Origin: Streptomyces sp. SID10853
Lineage (GTDB): Bacteria > Actinomycetota > Actinomycetes > Streptomycetales > Streptomycetaceae
Reading direction: 5' to 3'
NCBI RefSeq assembly: GCF_010548145.1
Contig: NZ_JAAGLN010000025.1
Coordinates: 1-47,172 of the forward strand
DNA: 47,172 nucleotides
Made by a program: the position numbers and the translations under genes. Under the pieces are notes generated by a model that was not told the DNA's origin, did no database searches, and was given only the letters and a program-made list of their open reading frames with translations. Within the stretch, counting starts at the first letter, position 1, and each line of letters begins with the position of its first letter. This document shows, piece by piece, positions 16,720-24,741 of this stretch.

Positions 16720-18165
16720 TCAGCCGTCGGCCTCCGCCGGAGCCGGCGCGAGGGCCCTGCGCCGCCGGTCCCGTACCACCGCGACCACCAGCACCAGCAC
16801 CGCCGCGAGCACCGAGAGCAGCATCTGCTTGCGCCCCTCGGTGTCGTACAGCATGTAGCCCACCACGAAGAGGATCAGGCCGATCGTCGCCCAGGTCAGA
16901 TACGGGTACAGCCACATCCGTACGGTCAGCAGCTCCGGGTTCTCCCGCTCGATCCTGCGGCGCATCCGCAGCTGCGAGAAGCAGATGACCAGCCAGACGA
17001 AGAGGGCCACCGCGCCCGACGAGTTCAGCAGGAACTGGAACACGGTGTCCTGCGCGATGTAGTTGAAGAACACCGCGACGAAACCGAACGCGACGGACGC
17101 CCAGATCGCGACGGCCGGCACACCGCCCCGGTTGACCGTGGCGAACGCCTTGGGGGCGTCACCGCGCTGACCGAGCGAGAAGGCCATCCTGGAGGCCGTG
17201 TACAGACCGGAGTTGAGACAGGAGAGCACCGCGGTCAGCACCACGATGTCCATGATCGTGCCGGCGCCCGGGATGTCCAGCGAGTCGAGCACCGCGACAT
17301 AGGGGCTGGCCGTGACCGCCTTGGAGTCCCACGGCAGCAGCGTCACGATGACGAAGATCGAACCGATGTAGAAGAGCGCGATCCGCCAGATCACGCTGTT
17401 GACCGCCTTGCGGACGGCCTGCACCGGGTTGGGCGACTCGGCGGCGGCCAGCGTCACGATCTCCGAGCCCATGAAGGAGAAGACGACCAGCAGCATCCCG
17501 GAGAGGATCGCGCCCGGCCCGTTCGGCAGGAACCCGCCGTGCCCGGTCAGATTGCTCATCCCGGCCGGGTCGCCGCCCGGCGGCAGACCGAAGACGGCGA
17601 GCAGACCGATCACGATGAAGGCAATGATCGAGACGACCTTGATCCCGGCGAACCAGAATTCGAATTCACCGAACGAGCCGACCGAGACGAGGTTGGTGCC
17701 GGTCAGCACCAGCATCACCAGCAGCGCCCACGCCCACTGCGGTATCGCGGGCACCCACCCGGTGAGGATCGACGCGGCCGCCGTCGCCTCCACGGCGAGG
17801 ACCACGGCCCAGAAGAACCAGTAGAGCCAGCCGATGGTGAACCCGGCCCACCGGCCGAGGGCCCGGTCGGCGTACGTGGAGAAGGAACCCGAGACCGGAT
17901 CCGCGGCGGCCATCTCGCCCAGCATCCGCATCACCAGGACGACGAGCAGTCCGGTCAGCGCGTAGGAGAGCAGAATGCCGGGGCCCGCCGCGTTGATGCC
18001 GGCCCCCGAGCCGACGAAGAGCCCCGCACCGATCACGCCACCGATGGCGATCATGGAGAGATGGCGGTTCTTCAGGCCGGCCTGAAGTCCGTCCGGTGAA
18101 TCGCCGCCGGGGGAGTCCCCGCCCGGCGATCTGTCAGCGACCCGAGAAGGAGGTGCAGCGCCCAT
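16720..18165 (-). CDS. APC-superfamily amino acid permease (GabP type), paralogue
   Basis: This 481-residue inner membrane protein has the same layout as the permease at 14387-15769: a first-helix signature MIAIGGVIGAGLFVGSGAGI, EATAAASILTGWVPA, GEFEFWFAGIKVVSIIAF and a C-terminal RRRIERENPELL. It carries an extra Gly/Asp/Ser/Pro-rich N-terminal stretch with an imperfect PGGDS repeat. I chose the ATG at 18165, preceded by GGACAGAGAG; the frame is open to 18198. The two paralogues probably arose by duplication, with bioY now between them. It is divergent from rpiB. Confidence 0.9.
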   Translation of the reverse strand: MGAAPPSRVADRSPGGDSPGGDSPDGLQAGLKNRHLSMIAIGGVIGAGLFVGSGAGINAAGPGILLSYALTGLLVVLVMRMLGEMAAADPVSGSFSTYADRALGRWAGFTIGWLYWFFWAVVLAVEATAAASILTGWVPAIPQWAWALLVMLVLTGTNLVSVGSFGEFEFWFAGIKVVSIIAFIVIGLLAVFGLPPGGDPAGMSNLTGHGGFLPNGPGAILSGMLLVVFSFMGSEIVTLAAAESPNPVQAVRKAVNSVIWRIALFYIGSIFVIVTLLPWDSKAVTASPYVAVLDSLDIPGAGTIMDIVVLTAVLSCLNSGLYTASRMAFSLGQRGDAPKAFATVNRGGVPAVAIWASVAFGFVAVFFNYIAQDTVFQFLLNSSGAVALFVWLVICFSQLRMRRRIERENPELLTVRMWLYPYLTWATIGLILFVVGYMLYDTEGRKQMLLSVLAAVLVLVVAVVRDRRRRALAPAPAEADG

Positions 18166-18252
18166 GCTCTCTGTCCTTAATTGTCGCGAACGGGTCACGC
18201 TTTACGTGCCCCGACCAGGCGTCCCACCTACCCGGCGTGCCACACTCGAAGC

Positions 18253-18741
18253 ATGCGCGTGTACCTCGGTTCCGATCATGCCGGATACGAACTCAAGAAC
18301 CACCTCGTCGAATGGCTCACCGCCCACGGCCACGAGCCCGTGGACTGCGGCCCGCACATCTACGACGCCGTGGACGACTACCCGCCGTTCTGCCTCAGGG
18401 CCGCCGTGAAAACGGCCGCCGACCCCGACAGCCTCGGCGTCGTCATCGGCGGTTCCGGCAACGGTGAGCAGATCGCGGCCAACAAGGTCAAGGGCGTCCG
18501 GGCGGTGCTGGCCTGGAGCGAGCAGACCGCCGCGCTCGGCCGCGAGCACAACAACGCCAACGTCATCTCCGTCGGCGGCCGGATGCACACGCAGGAGGAG
18601 GCGGTGAAGTTCGTCGAGATCTTCCTCGCCACCCCGTACTCCGGCGAGGAGCGCCACCAGCGCCGCATCGACATGCTCACCGCGTACGAGGCGACCGGCG
18701 ACCTCCCCCCGGTCCCGGCCCACCACCCGCAGAAGGACTAA
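18253..18741 (+). CDS. rpiB: Ribose-5-phosphate isomerase B
   Basis: The 162-residue protein has the RpiB/LacAB fold signatures: VYLGSDHAGYELKNHL at the N-terminus, CGPHIYDAVDDYPPF, and VVIGGSGNGEQIAANKVKG near residue 70. It interconverts ribose 5-phosphate and ribulose 5-phosphate in the pentose phosphate pathway. The usual catalytic cysteine of E. coli RpiB in GTG-x-G is replaced by Ser/Gly context (GGSGNGEQ), as in other actinobacterial RpiB enzymes. The ATG at 18253 has a CACACT box six bases before it and no strong ribosome site. The glycosylase gene follows after 7 bases. Confidence 0.95.
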   Translation: MRVYLGSDHAGYELKNHLVEWLTAHGHEPVDCGPHIYDAVDDYPPFCLRAAVKTAADPDSLGVVIGGSGNGEQIAANKVKGVRAVLAWSEQTAALGREHNNANVISVGGRMHTQEEAVKFVEIFLATPYSGEERHQRRIDMLTAYEATGDLPPVPAHHPQKD

Positions 18742-18748
18742 CTCCGCA

Positions 18749-19558
18749 GTGCCCGAGGGTCACACGATCCACCGACTGGCCGCCGACCACTTCGAGAGGT
18801 TCGGCGGCCGGCCTGTGCGCGCCTCCAGTCCGCAGGGCAAGTTCTCCGGCAGTGCGGCGCTCATCGACCGCCGCACCCTGGAGACCGCCGAGGCACACGG
18901 AAAGCATCTGTTCCTGGGCTTCGGCGCGGGCGGCTGGGTCCACATCCACCTCGGCCTGTTCGGGAAGCTGGGCTTCGGCACCGCGCCCGCCGCGCCGCCC
19001 ACCGACACGGTCCGGCTGCGCCTGGTCAACGACGACGCGTACGCCGATCTGCGCGGCCCGACCACCTGCGCGCTGATCACCGACGGCGAGAAGCACGCGA
19101 TACACGACCGGCTCGGACCCGACCCGCTCAGGCCCGGCGACTCCCCGGACCGCGTCTGGACCCGGATCTCCCGCTCACGTACGACCGTCGCCGCGCTGCT
19201 CATGGACCAGAAGGTGATCGCGGGGGTCGGCAACGTCTACCGCGCCGAGGTCCTCTTCCGGCACGGCATCGACCCGTACCGCGCGGGCAAGGACCTGACC
19301 CGCGCCGAATGGGACGCGATCTGGGCCGATCTCGTGGCCCTGATGCGCGAGGGCGTACGGAACAACCGCATCGACACCGTCCGTCCCGAGCACATGCCCG
19401 AGGCGACCGGGCGGGCACCGCGGGTCGACGACCACGGCGGTGAGGTGTACGTCTACCGCCGGGCCGCGATGCCCTGCCACCTCTGCGGCACCGAGATCCG
19501 TACCGCGCCGCTGGCCGCCCGCAACCTCTTCTGGTGCCCGGACTGCCAGCGGCGTTAG
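18749..19558 (+). CDS. Fpg/Nei family DNA glycosylase
   Basis: The 269-residue protein starts PEGHTIHRLA, the Nei-type N-terminus in which the proline after the start residue is the catalytic nucleophile and the following Glu is essential. It has the helix-two-turn-helix segment ALLMDQKVIAGVGNVYRAEV near residue 150, and a C-terminal four-cysteine zinc finger (CHLCG ... CPDCQRR). It removes oxidised bases and nicks the abasic site. The GTG start at 18749 lies 7 bases after rpiB, so the two are cotranscribed. The Nei start favours endonuclease VIII-like rather than MutM activity, but this cannot be settled by eye. Confidence 0.92.
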   Translation: MPEGHTIHRLAADHFERFGGRPVRASSPQGKFSGSAALIDRRTLETAEAHGKHLFLGFGAGGWVHIHLGLFGKLGFGTAPAAPPTDTVRLRLVNDDAYADLRGPTTCALITDGEKHAIHDRLGPDPLRPGDSPDRVWTRISRSRTTVAALLMDQKVIAGVGNVYRAEVLFRHGIDPYRAGKDLTRAEWDAIWADLVALMREGVRNNRIDTVRPEHMPEATGRAPRVDDHGGEVYVYRRAAMPCHLCGTEIRTAPLAARNLFWCPDCQRR

Positions 19559-19595
19559 GAGCAGCGTCAGAGCGTTCCGCGCGGCACCGGAATCA

Positions 19596-19654
19596 GAAGC
19601 CGTGCAGCTGGAGCCGTGCAGCTGGAAGCCGTGCAGCTAGAAGCCGTGCGGCAG
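19596..19654. repeat. 14-15-bp tandem repeat over the 3' end of the acetyltransferase gene
   Basis: Units resembling GAAGCCGTGCAGCTG begin at 19596, 19611, 19625 and 19640. The stop codon of the minus-strand gene (19637-19639) lies inside the third unit, so the repeats extend the gene's end into the intergenic gap. Confidence 0.8.
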
Positions 19655-20866
19655 CCAGGGCGCCCTGTCCGAGCCGAAGGCGAGCGACACCGCGGCCAGC
19701 GTCCCCGGCCGCAGCTCCCGCACCAGACCGGCGTCAGCCAGCGCGGTCAAGGGCGTACCGCCCAGGTAGGCGGCGCCCAACTCCCGTACGGACAGTTCGA
19801 GATCGGCCGGCTCGTCGGTCCGCACACAGGTCGCGCCCCCGGTGTCCCCGGTCAGCCGCCAATGCCCGCTGTTCCAGGGGCAGAAGGCGTCCTCGACGCC
19901 GAACACCACATCCACCGGGGCCCGGTAGGTGCGGGCTTCGAGCGCCGCCCCCACATCCACCAGCCGCAGATGCAGCACATCGCGGACCTGGACCCGGCAC
20001 CTGCGGATGTCCGACACCAGATACTGCCAGGGGTCGTCCAGCGGCCGGTTGCGGACATGCAGCGTCGACGTCAGGTCGATCCCGAACAGGAAACGCCACA
20101 GCGCGGCGCTCGCCGCCGGATCCACCGCGTCCAGGTTGCGCAGCCGGACAGAACCCCTGGGGCCCGCCGCGTCCGACTCGGGCTTCGTACGGAAACGGGC
20201 GTACCCCACCATCTCGCCGTCCCGCTCGGCGATCACACACTGGAGCGGTGATCCGCCGTCGCGCTCCGAGGGCGGATCGAGCAGCGGCAACCGCTCCCAG
20301 CCGGGCGTCCGCCCGAGCATCCCGGGGCGCGAACCGATCGTGCGGACGTACAGCGCCTCGCACCGCGCCGCCGACTCCTCGACCGGCGCGTACCGCAGCC
20401 GTACGGCGTCGGTCCCCGGCGGGACCGCGAGCGTCACCCGCGAGGTGTCGATCTCGGCCGTCAACTGCCGTGAGGCGATGCCGTATCCGAACCGGCCGTA
20501 GATCGCAGGCTCCGAAGCGGTCAGCAGGGCCAGCGGCTCACCGAGCGCCCGTACGTCGTCCAACTGCCGCCGCATCATGGACGTCAGGATCCCGCGCCGC
20601 CGGTGCGTCGCCGCGACACTCACCATGGTCACACCCGCCGCCGGCACGAAACCGCCGCCGGGCACCGAGAGCGTGAAGCTGAACGCCCCCGTGGTGCCCA
20701 CACAATCGTCGCCCTCCCAGGCGCCGATCGACCGCTCGAACTCGGTGAGACCGTCCCAGAGCGCGCGCTCCTCGGGCGGTTCGTCCACTCCGCCGAAGGC
20801 CCGCAGCAGGCCCCCGTACCAGGTGTCCATGGTGTCGCGGCTCAGCACTCTCAGCTCTGGGTCCAT
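19637..20866 (-). CDS. GNAT family N-acetyltransferase, Eis-like
   Basis: The 409-residue length and arrangement match the Eis family: an N-terminal GNAT domain with the acetyl-CoA loop VSVAATHRRRGILTSMM near residue 85-100, a central GNAT-like domain and a sterol-carrier-like C-terminal domain ending in a free phenylalanine carboxylate (PWLPHGF), which acts as a general base in Eis. Eis enzymes acetylate amines such as aminoglycosides at several positions; the natural substrate here is unknown. The ATG at 20866 is the only good start. It converges on the glycosylase gene and is divergent from the phosphatase gene. Confidence 0.9.
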   Translation of the reverse strand: MDPELRVLSRDTMDTWYGGLLRAFGGVDEPPEERALWDGLTEFERSIGAWEGDDCVGTTGAFSFTLSVPGGGFVPAAGVTMVSVAATHRRRGILTSMMRRQLDDVRALGEPLALLTASEPAIYGRFGYGIASRQLTAEIDTSRVTLAVPPGTDAVRLRYAPVEESAARCEALYVRTIGSRPGMLGRTPGWERLPLLDPPSERDGGSPLQCVIAERDGEMVGYARFRTKPESDAAGPRGSVRLRNLDAVDPAASAALWRFLFGIDLTSTLHVRNRPLDDPWQYLVSDIRRCRVQVRDVLHLRLVDVGAALEARTYRAPVDVVFGVEDAFCPWNSGHWRLTGDTGGATCVRTDEPADLELSVRELGAAYLGGTPLTALADAGLVRELRPGTLAAVSLAFGSDRAPWLPHGF

Positions 20867-20957
20867 GAACCATCCCTACCAGCGGTGCCCACACCGGGCG
20901 AGCCAATTTCGAACGCGAGGTCACAGGGTCCCCCTGCGCAGGACCCGCACGGGTGGA

Positions 20958-20963
20958 TAAGGT
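20958..20963 (+). promoter_or_regulatory. Candidate -10 box for a leaderless phosphatase transcript
   Basis: TAAGGT fits TANNNT and lies seven bases before the ATG at 20971, placing transcription start at or next to the start codon. Confidence 0.35.
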
Positions 20964-20970
20964 CCGAGCC

Positions 20971-22137
20971 ATGGCCGGTCGCGTCGGAGAAGAAGCGTTC
21001 ACGGCCCGGATGCGGAAGTCCGTGCACCGGGCCAGGACCGTGCTGCGCCGGTCCGGTGTCGACTACTTCCGCGGCGACGGCTCCGAAGGGCTCGCCCTCG
21101 CCACCCTCCTGCTGACCGTCCCCGCGCTGGCCTGGGCGACCATCCTCACCCCGGTCTGGTGCTCACCCTCGACGCTGGTCCTGCCCATCGTGGCGGGCGG
21201 ACTGCTGCTGCGCCCGGCCAGCCTGCTGGGCCTCTACGCGGCGGCGGCCGCGGCCCTCATCGTCGAGTCGGTCAAGCTCGGCCCGTACACCGACGGCGCC
21301 GCGCCGGTCACCCCGGGCACCGTCCTCACGGTGGCCGCCTGCGGGCTCTTCGGGCTGCTCATCGCGCAGTTCCGCAGCCGGGTCGGGGTGCCGTGGCGGC
21401 GCGGCGGCACCATGCTCTTCGACCTCCGCGAACGGATCCGCGTCCAGAGCAAACTGCCCCGGCTGCCGCAGGGCTGGCACCGCGAGATGGCGCTGCGGCC
21501 GGCCGGCGGGCAGTCCTTCTCGGGTGACTTCGTGGTCGCCGCGCGCACCAGCGGCGGACGCGTCCTGGAGGTCGTCCTCACCGATGTCTCCGGCAAGGGG
21601 ATGGACGCGGGCTCCCGGGCGCTGCTGCTCTCGGGCGCCTTCGGCGGGCTCCTCGGCTCGCTCCCGCCCCATGAGTTCCTGCCGGCCGCCAACGGCTATC
21701 TGCTGCGCCAGGACTGGGACGAGGGGTTCGCCACCTCGATCCATCTGGTCCTCGACCTGGACACCGGTGAGTACGAACTCCTCTCGGCCGGCCACCTCCC
21801 GGCGCTCCAGCTCCACGCGGGCAGCGGCCTCTGGGAGGAGAAGTCGGGCGAGGGGCCGCTGCTCGGGGTCTACGACGGCGCCCAGTTCGACGCGGCCAAG
21901 GGGTCGCTCGGCCCGGGCGATGTCCTGATGCTCTTCACGGACGGCCTGGTCGAGGCGCCCGACCGCGACATCAGCGAGGGGATCGACCGGCTGACCGGGG
22001 AGGCCGACCGCTATGTCGCCAGTACCTTCGAGGGCGCGGCATGGCATCTGATCGAGGCGGTCGCCAAGGACGTCAACGACGACAGGGCGCTGTTGCTGAT
22101 CTGCCGGGACAGCGACGCCGGGCCGATGCTGCTGTAA
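20971..22137 (+). CDS. Membrane PP2C/SpoIIE-type serine phosphatase
   Basis: The 388-residue protein has a short N-terminal cytoplasmic part, three to four hydrophobic segments (about residues 35-125) and a C-terminal PPM phosphatase domain. Metal-site motifs are visible: FSGDFVVAART, VLTDVSGKGMDAGSRA, LSAGHLPAL, LLGVYDG, LMLFTDGLVEAPDR and a final DDRALLLICR. Such proteins dephosphorylate anti-anti-sigma factors or other Ser/Thr phosphoproteins in Streptomyces. I chose the ATG at 20971; a GTG at 20953 would add six residues but overlaps the TAAGGT box. No sigma-factor regulators are adjacent, so the target is unknown. Confidence 0.9.
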   Translation: MAGRVGEEAFTARMRKSVHRARTVLRRSGVDYFRGDGSEGLALATLLLTVPALAWATILTPVWCSPSTLVLPIVAGGLLLRPASLLGLYAAAAAALIVESVKLGPYTDGAAPVTPGTVLTVAACGLFGLLIAQFRSRVGVPWRRGGTMLFDLRERIRVQSKLPRLPQGWHREMALRPAGGQSFSGDFVVAARTSGGRVLEVVLTDVSGKGMDAGSRALLLSGAFGGLLGSLPPHEFLPAANGYLLRQDWDEGFATSIHLVLDLDTGEYELLSAGHLPALQLHAGSGLWEEKSGEGPLLGVYDGAQFDAAKGSLGPGDVLMLFTDGLVEAPDRDISEGIDRLTGEADRYVASTFEGAAWHLIEAVAKDVNDDRALLLICRDSDAGPMLL

Positions 22138-22172
22138 GGGTCCCGGTCCTGCCCGGGCGCTCTCCTCACGCG

Positions 22173-22214
22173 GTTGAGCCCCGTACGACGGCGGTCCGTC
22201 GTACGGGGCTCAAC
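22173..22214. terminator. 19-bp hairpin between convergent genes
   Basis: Perfect arms at 22173-22191 and 22196-22214 surround a CGGT loop. It lies between the phosphatase stop and the acyltransferase stop and would serve both strands. Confidence 0.8.
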
Positions 22215-22281
22215 GCGGGCGGTGCGGTGCTGCTGGTTCAGCTCAGAACATCTGGGCCCGGGCCCCGGGCTGCTGTTCGGA

Positions 22282-23463
22282 TCAGGCCGGAACCTTCTCG
22301 CGCTCCCGCTCCCGTGCCTTCTCCACCGGGTCGGACCGGAACGCCCACTTCATCTCGGGTTCCGTCGCGAAGCGCATCACACGCCGCACCGGCGGGGTGC
22401 AGAACAGCGTCACGGCCGCCGCCATGAACACCGTCGCGAAGATCTCGCCCAGCGGGCTCTTCAGCCAGCCGTAGTCGTCGATCAGGCCCGCGTACTCGAT
22501 GGTCTTGATCAGCAGGCCGTGCAGCAGATAGCCGCAGAGCGTGCCGGCGCCGAGCGCGGTGAACCAGGTCCTGCCGCGCGGTACGAGGGCCAGGAAGCAG
22601 GCGGTCAGCACCAGCCCGCAGACGGTGAGGCCGAGGGTCATCACGATGCCCTCCCACCAGTCGACGCCCAGCTGCTGGGCGCTGGTGCCCCGGTAGAACC
22701 AGTTGAGCGTCATCCTGGGCGCCGCCCAGTAGGCGAACACCAGCGTGGCCAGCATGATCACGACAGCCACCGGCCGCGAACCCTTGCGCTGCACCCACTC
22801 GAAGTGCTCGGGCCTGAGCTTCAGGCCCAGCACGAAGAACGGCAGGAACTGGAGCACCCGCTGCAGATCGAGGTCGTCACCGATGTTGGGGGTGACCGAC
22901 GCGAGCATCGCGATGACGAGCGAGATGGTCAGCGGATAGCGCAGATTGAGCCAGATCGGCGTGGTGACCCGCCAGATGAAGAGGGCGATCAGGAACCACG
23001 TCAGGAAGTACGGGTCGAGCAGGCTGATCTCGTGACCTGGGTCGTTGTTGCCCCACTTCTCGTAGAGCGAGTAAGTGGTCTCGAAGATCACATAAGGAAC
23101 GACGACACCCGTCACGAGCCGGCGGAGCCGGTCGGGGCGCATGTCAAAACTGCGGGAGAAATATCCCGAGATAATGATGAATGCGGGCATGTGGAACGTG
23201 TAGACGAACATGTAGAGCGCCCGTGTGGTGCGGCTGCCGTCCATGATCGGCTCCCACGCGTGCGCCATGGCCACGAGCACGATGGCCAGGAACTTCGCGT
23301 TGTCGAAGAGCGCGTTGCGCTGCTTCTTGGCGCCGGGGGCGGGCGCCTGTGCCTGCGCTGTGCCAGGTCTGTCCGGCGCCTGTGAGTCCGTGGAGGTTTC
23401 GGGTTCCGTCTCCCGCGCCAGGGGGAGTGGGGCCCGCTGATATTCGTGTGGAGCATGAACCAT
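22282..23463 (-). CDS. Acyltransferase-3-like multi-pass membrane protein
   Basis: The 393-residue protein has a 50-residue Pro/Ala/Gln-rich cytoplasmic N-terminus, then about ten hydrophobic segments beginning at NALFDNAKFLAIVLVAMAHA and YMFVYTFHMPAFIIISGYFS. This is the pattern of acyltransferase family 3, which modifies surface sugars with acyl groups, often acetyl. The C-terminus is highly charged (EKAREREREK). There is no biosynthetic neighbour to suggest a substrate. No ribosome site precedes the ATG at 23463, but a TAGGGT box lies seven bases upstream. It is convergent with the phosphatase gene. Confidence 0.85.
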   Translation of the reverse strand: MVHAPHEYQRAPLPLARETEPETSTDSQAPDRPGTAQAQAPAPGAKKQRNALFDNAKFLAIVLVAMAHAWEPIMDGSRTTRALYMFVYTFHMPAFIIISGYFSRSFDMRPDRLRRLVTGVVVPYVIFETTYSLYEKWGNNDPGHEISLLDPYFLTWFLIALFIWRVTTPIWLNLRYPLTISLVIAMLASVTPNIGDDLDLQRVLQFLPFFVLGLKLRPEHFEWVQRKGSRPVAVVIMLATLVFAYWAAPRMTLNWFYRGTSAQQLGVDWWEGIVMTLGLTVCGLVLTACFLALVPRGRTWFTALGAGTLCGYLLHGLLIKTIEYAGLIDDYGWLKSPLGEIFATVFMAAAVTLFCTPPVRRVMRFATEPEMKWAFRSDPVEKAREREREKVPA

Positions 23464-23971
23464 TCGAGGAACCCTAGCGTCGCGTGAGGGAATCCGTAAA
23501 ACCCTCTCAGTGGATGTCGGGCGGCTGTGATATTCGCCGTACGTGTACCCCCGCGGCTTACCTTTACTACCCTGATCTTATGTATGCATATGGGGTGTCT
23601 CATCCCACTTAAATAGTGCATAACGACGGGTTCCAGGGCCTGTTTCGGAGCCGGTTCGGGGGCAGTCCACTCTTATCGCAATCACCTGTGAACGTAATGT
23701 GTGGACAGTGAAACGATCGATTCTGATTTACCCCCGCGAGTGGCGGGCCGCACCGTCCTGAAATTGCCGTCGGGCTTCCCGGAGGCGCCCGCGCGCCGGG
23801 CGCCTGGGCCGGGTGCGCGGGGAGTGCGGGATGGCGCGATCCGATCGGTGCCGTTTCGTCACCGGGCAACAACCACAGGGCTGTTGGTGGCACCATGGAG
23901 CCGCGGAAGAAGTGCTGGAGCGGCATCGTTCCCGGCCGGCAAGGCGGACCGACCAAGGGTTGTGATCAGTT
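23464..23971. other. 508-bp divergent intergenic region
   Basis: The region separates the acyltransferase gene from the small membrane protein gene. Its left part, about 23545-23625, is unusually AT-rich for this genome (TATGTATGCATATG, ACTTAAATAGTGCATAA), suggesting promoters or protein binding sites. I see no coding frame with a good start. The right part (about 23870-23970) should carry the promoter of the small membrane protein. Confidence 0.55.
23471..23476 (-). promoter_or_regulatory. Candidate -10 box for the acyltransferase gene
   Basis: TAGGGT on the minus strand fits TANNNT and ends seven bases before the ATG at 23463, again consistent with a leaderless mRNA. Confidence 0.3.
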
Positions 23972-24166
23972 GTGGCCATTTCACTGTCAGTGGTGCTGCT
24001 GTTGGCGATCGTCCTTGTGGTGTTGATCCGCGGTGGATCCATCAAGGCCGGTCCGGCGATCGTCGCCATGCTGTTCGGCTTCTTCCTGGCCTCGACGGGC
24101 ATGGCTCCGTCGATCAACAGGTTCCTCAACTCGATAGCCGACACGATCAACCAGATCAAGTTCTAG
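23972..24166 (+). CDS. Small double-helix membrane protein of unknown function
   Basis: The 64-residue product consists of two hydrophobic helices (about residues 4-19 and 29-45) joined by a short basic loop (RGGSIKAG), then an amphipathic tail (PSINRFLNSIADTINQIKF). The amino acid composition and clean start and stop suggest a real, constrained protein. I do not recognise a named family. The GTG at 23972 has an AAGGG element upstream. It is followed by a hairpin (24206-24230) and lies next to the tRNA-Gly gene. Confidence 0.7.
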   Translation: MAISLSVVLLLAIVLVVLIRGGSIKAGPAIVAMLFGFFLASTGMAPSINRFLNSIADTINQIKF

Positions 24167-24205
24167 CGGCTGTCCGGCAGTCCGGCTGTCCGGCCGCCCC
24201 GTCCC

Positions 24206-24230
24206 GGCCGCACCGTTCTCCGGTGCGGCC
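24206..24230 (+). terminator. Terminator of the small membrane protein gene
   Basis: A perfect 10-bp stem (24206-24215 with 24221-24230) with a 5-base loop lies 40 bases after the stop codon. Confidence 0.65.
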
Positions 24231-24286
24231 TGGGGCAACGGCGCCGGGAACGGCAGGTGCGGGGAACGACAGGCACCGGAACGACA

Positions 24287-24323
24287 ACGGCCCGGCGGTG
24301 AGAAGGCTCACCGGCCGGGCCGT
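24287..24323 (-). terminator. Terminator downstream of tRNA-Gly
   Basis: Arms at 24287-24302 and 24307-24323 pair in two blocks (9 and 6 bp) with a small internal mismatch, 12 bases past the tRNA 3' end. Confidence 0.6.
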
Positions 24324-24334
24324 GTGCTGTGCGG

Positions 24335-24405
24335 AGCGGGCGACGGGAATCGAACCCGCGTAGCTAGTTTGGAAGACTAGGGCTCTACCATTGAGCTACG
24401 CCCGC
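24335..24405 (-). tRNA. tRNA-Gly (anticodon TCC)
   Basis: The minus strand folds as a full cloverleaf: acceptor GCGGGCG/CGCCCGC, D-arm with AATGGTA, anticodon stem CTAGT/ACTAG with loop CTTCCAA, and T-arm GCGGG-TTCGATT-CCCGT. The CCA end is not encoded. It reads GGA (and GGG) glycine codons. It is divergent from tRNA-Pro. Confidence 0.97.
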
Positions 24406-24550
24406 AGGCGCCGCCGGTCGGAGCGACCGCGGCACGAGAAGCATCGTAGCGGGTCGGACCCGGTCCGCGCACACCCGTCCCGCGCCGGGTGGCAGCGGGT
24501 AAAGCTGCCGCGGCAGGGCGGGCGGCCATGTACCCTACGTCTCGCACCGA

Positions 24551-24627
24551 CGGGGTGTGGCGCAGCTTGGTAGCGCGTCCGCTTTGGGAGCGGAAGGTCG
24601 TCGGTTCGAATCCGGCCACCCCGACCA
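24551..24627 (+). tRNA. tRNA-Pro (anticodon TGG)
   Basis: The cloverleaf has acceptor CGGGGTG/CACCCCG, a D-arm with GCTTGGTAGC, anticodon stem-loop with TTTGGGA (anticodon TGG) and a T-arm with GGTTCGAATCC. CCA is encoded at 24625-24627. Confidence 0.97.
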
Positions 24628-24741
24628 GCAGCAAGATCGCATTGTGGGTCTCCTCCTGCTTGCCGTTACTATGCAAGCTGTGTGCCCGCGTGTCTCTCAA
24701 CCGGGCAGGATTCTGAAGTCAGCCCCCAAGGAGACCGAACC

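Noticed and set aside
24335..24405. tRNA-Gly at 24335 as the intact partner of the tRNA fragment at 7100
   Set aside because: Its anticodon is TCC and its acceptor and T-arm sequences differ (CGCCCGC against CACCCGC), so it is not the source of the fragment.
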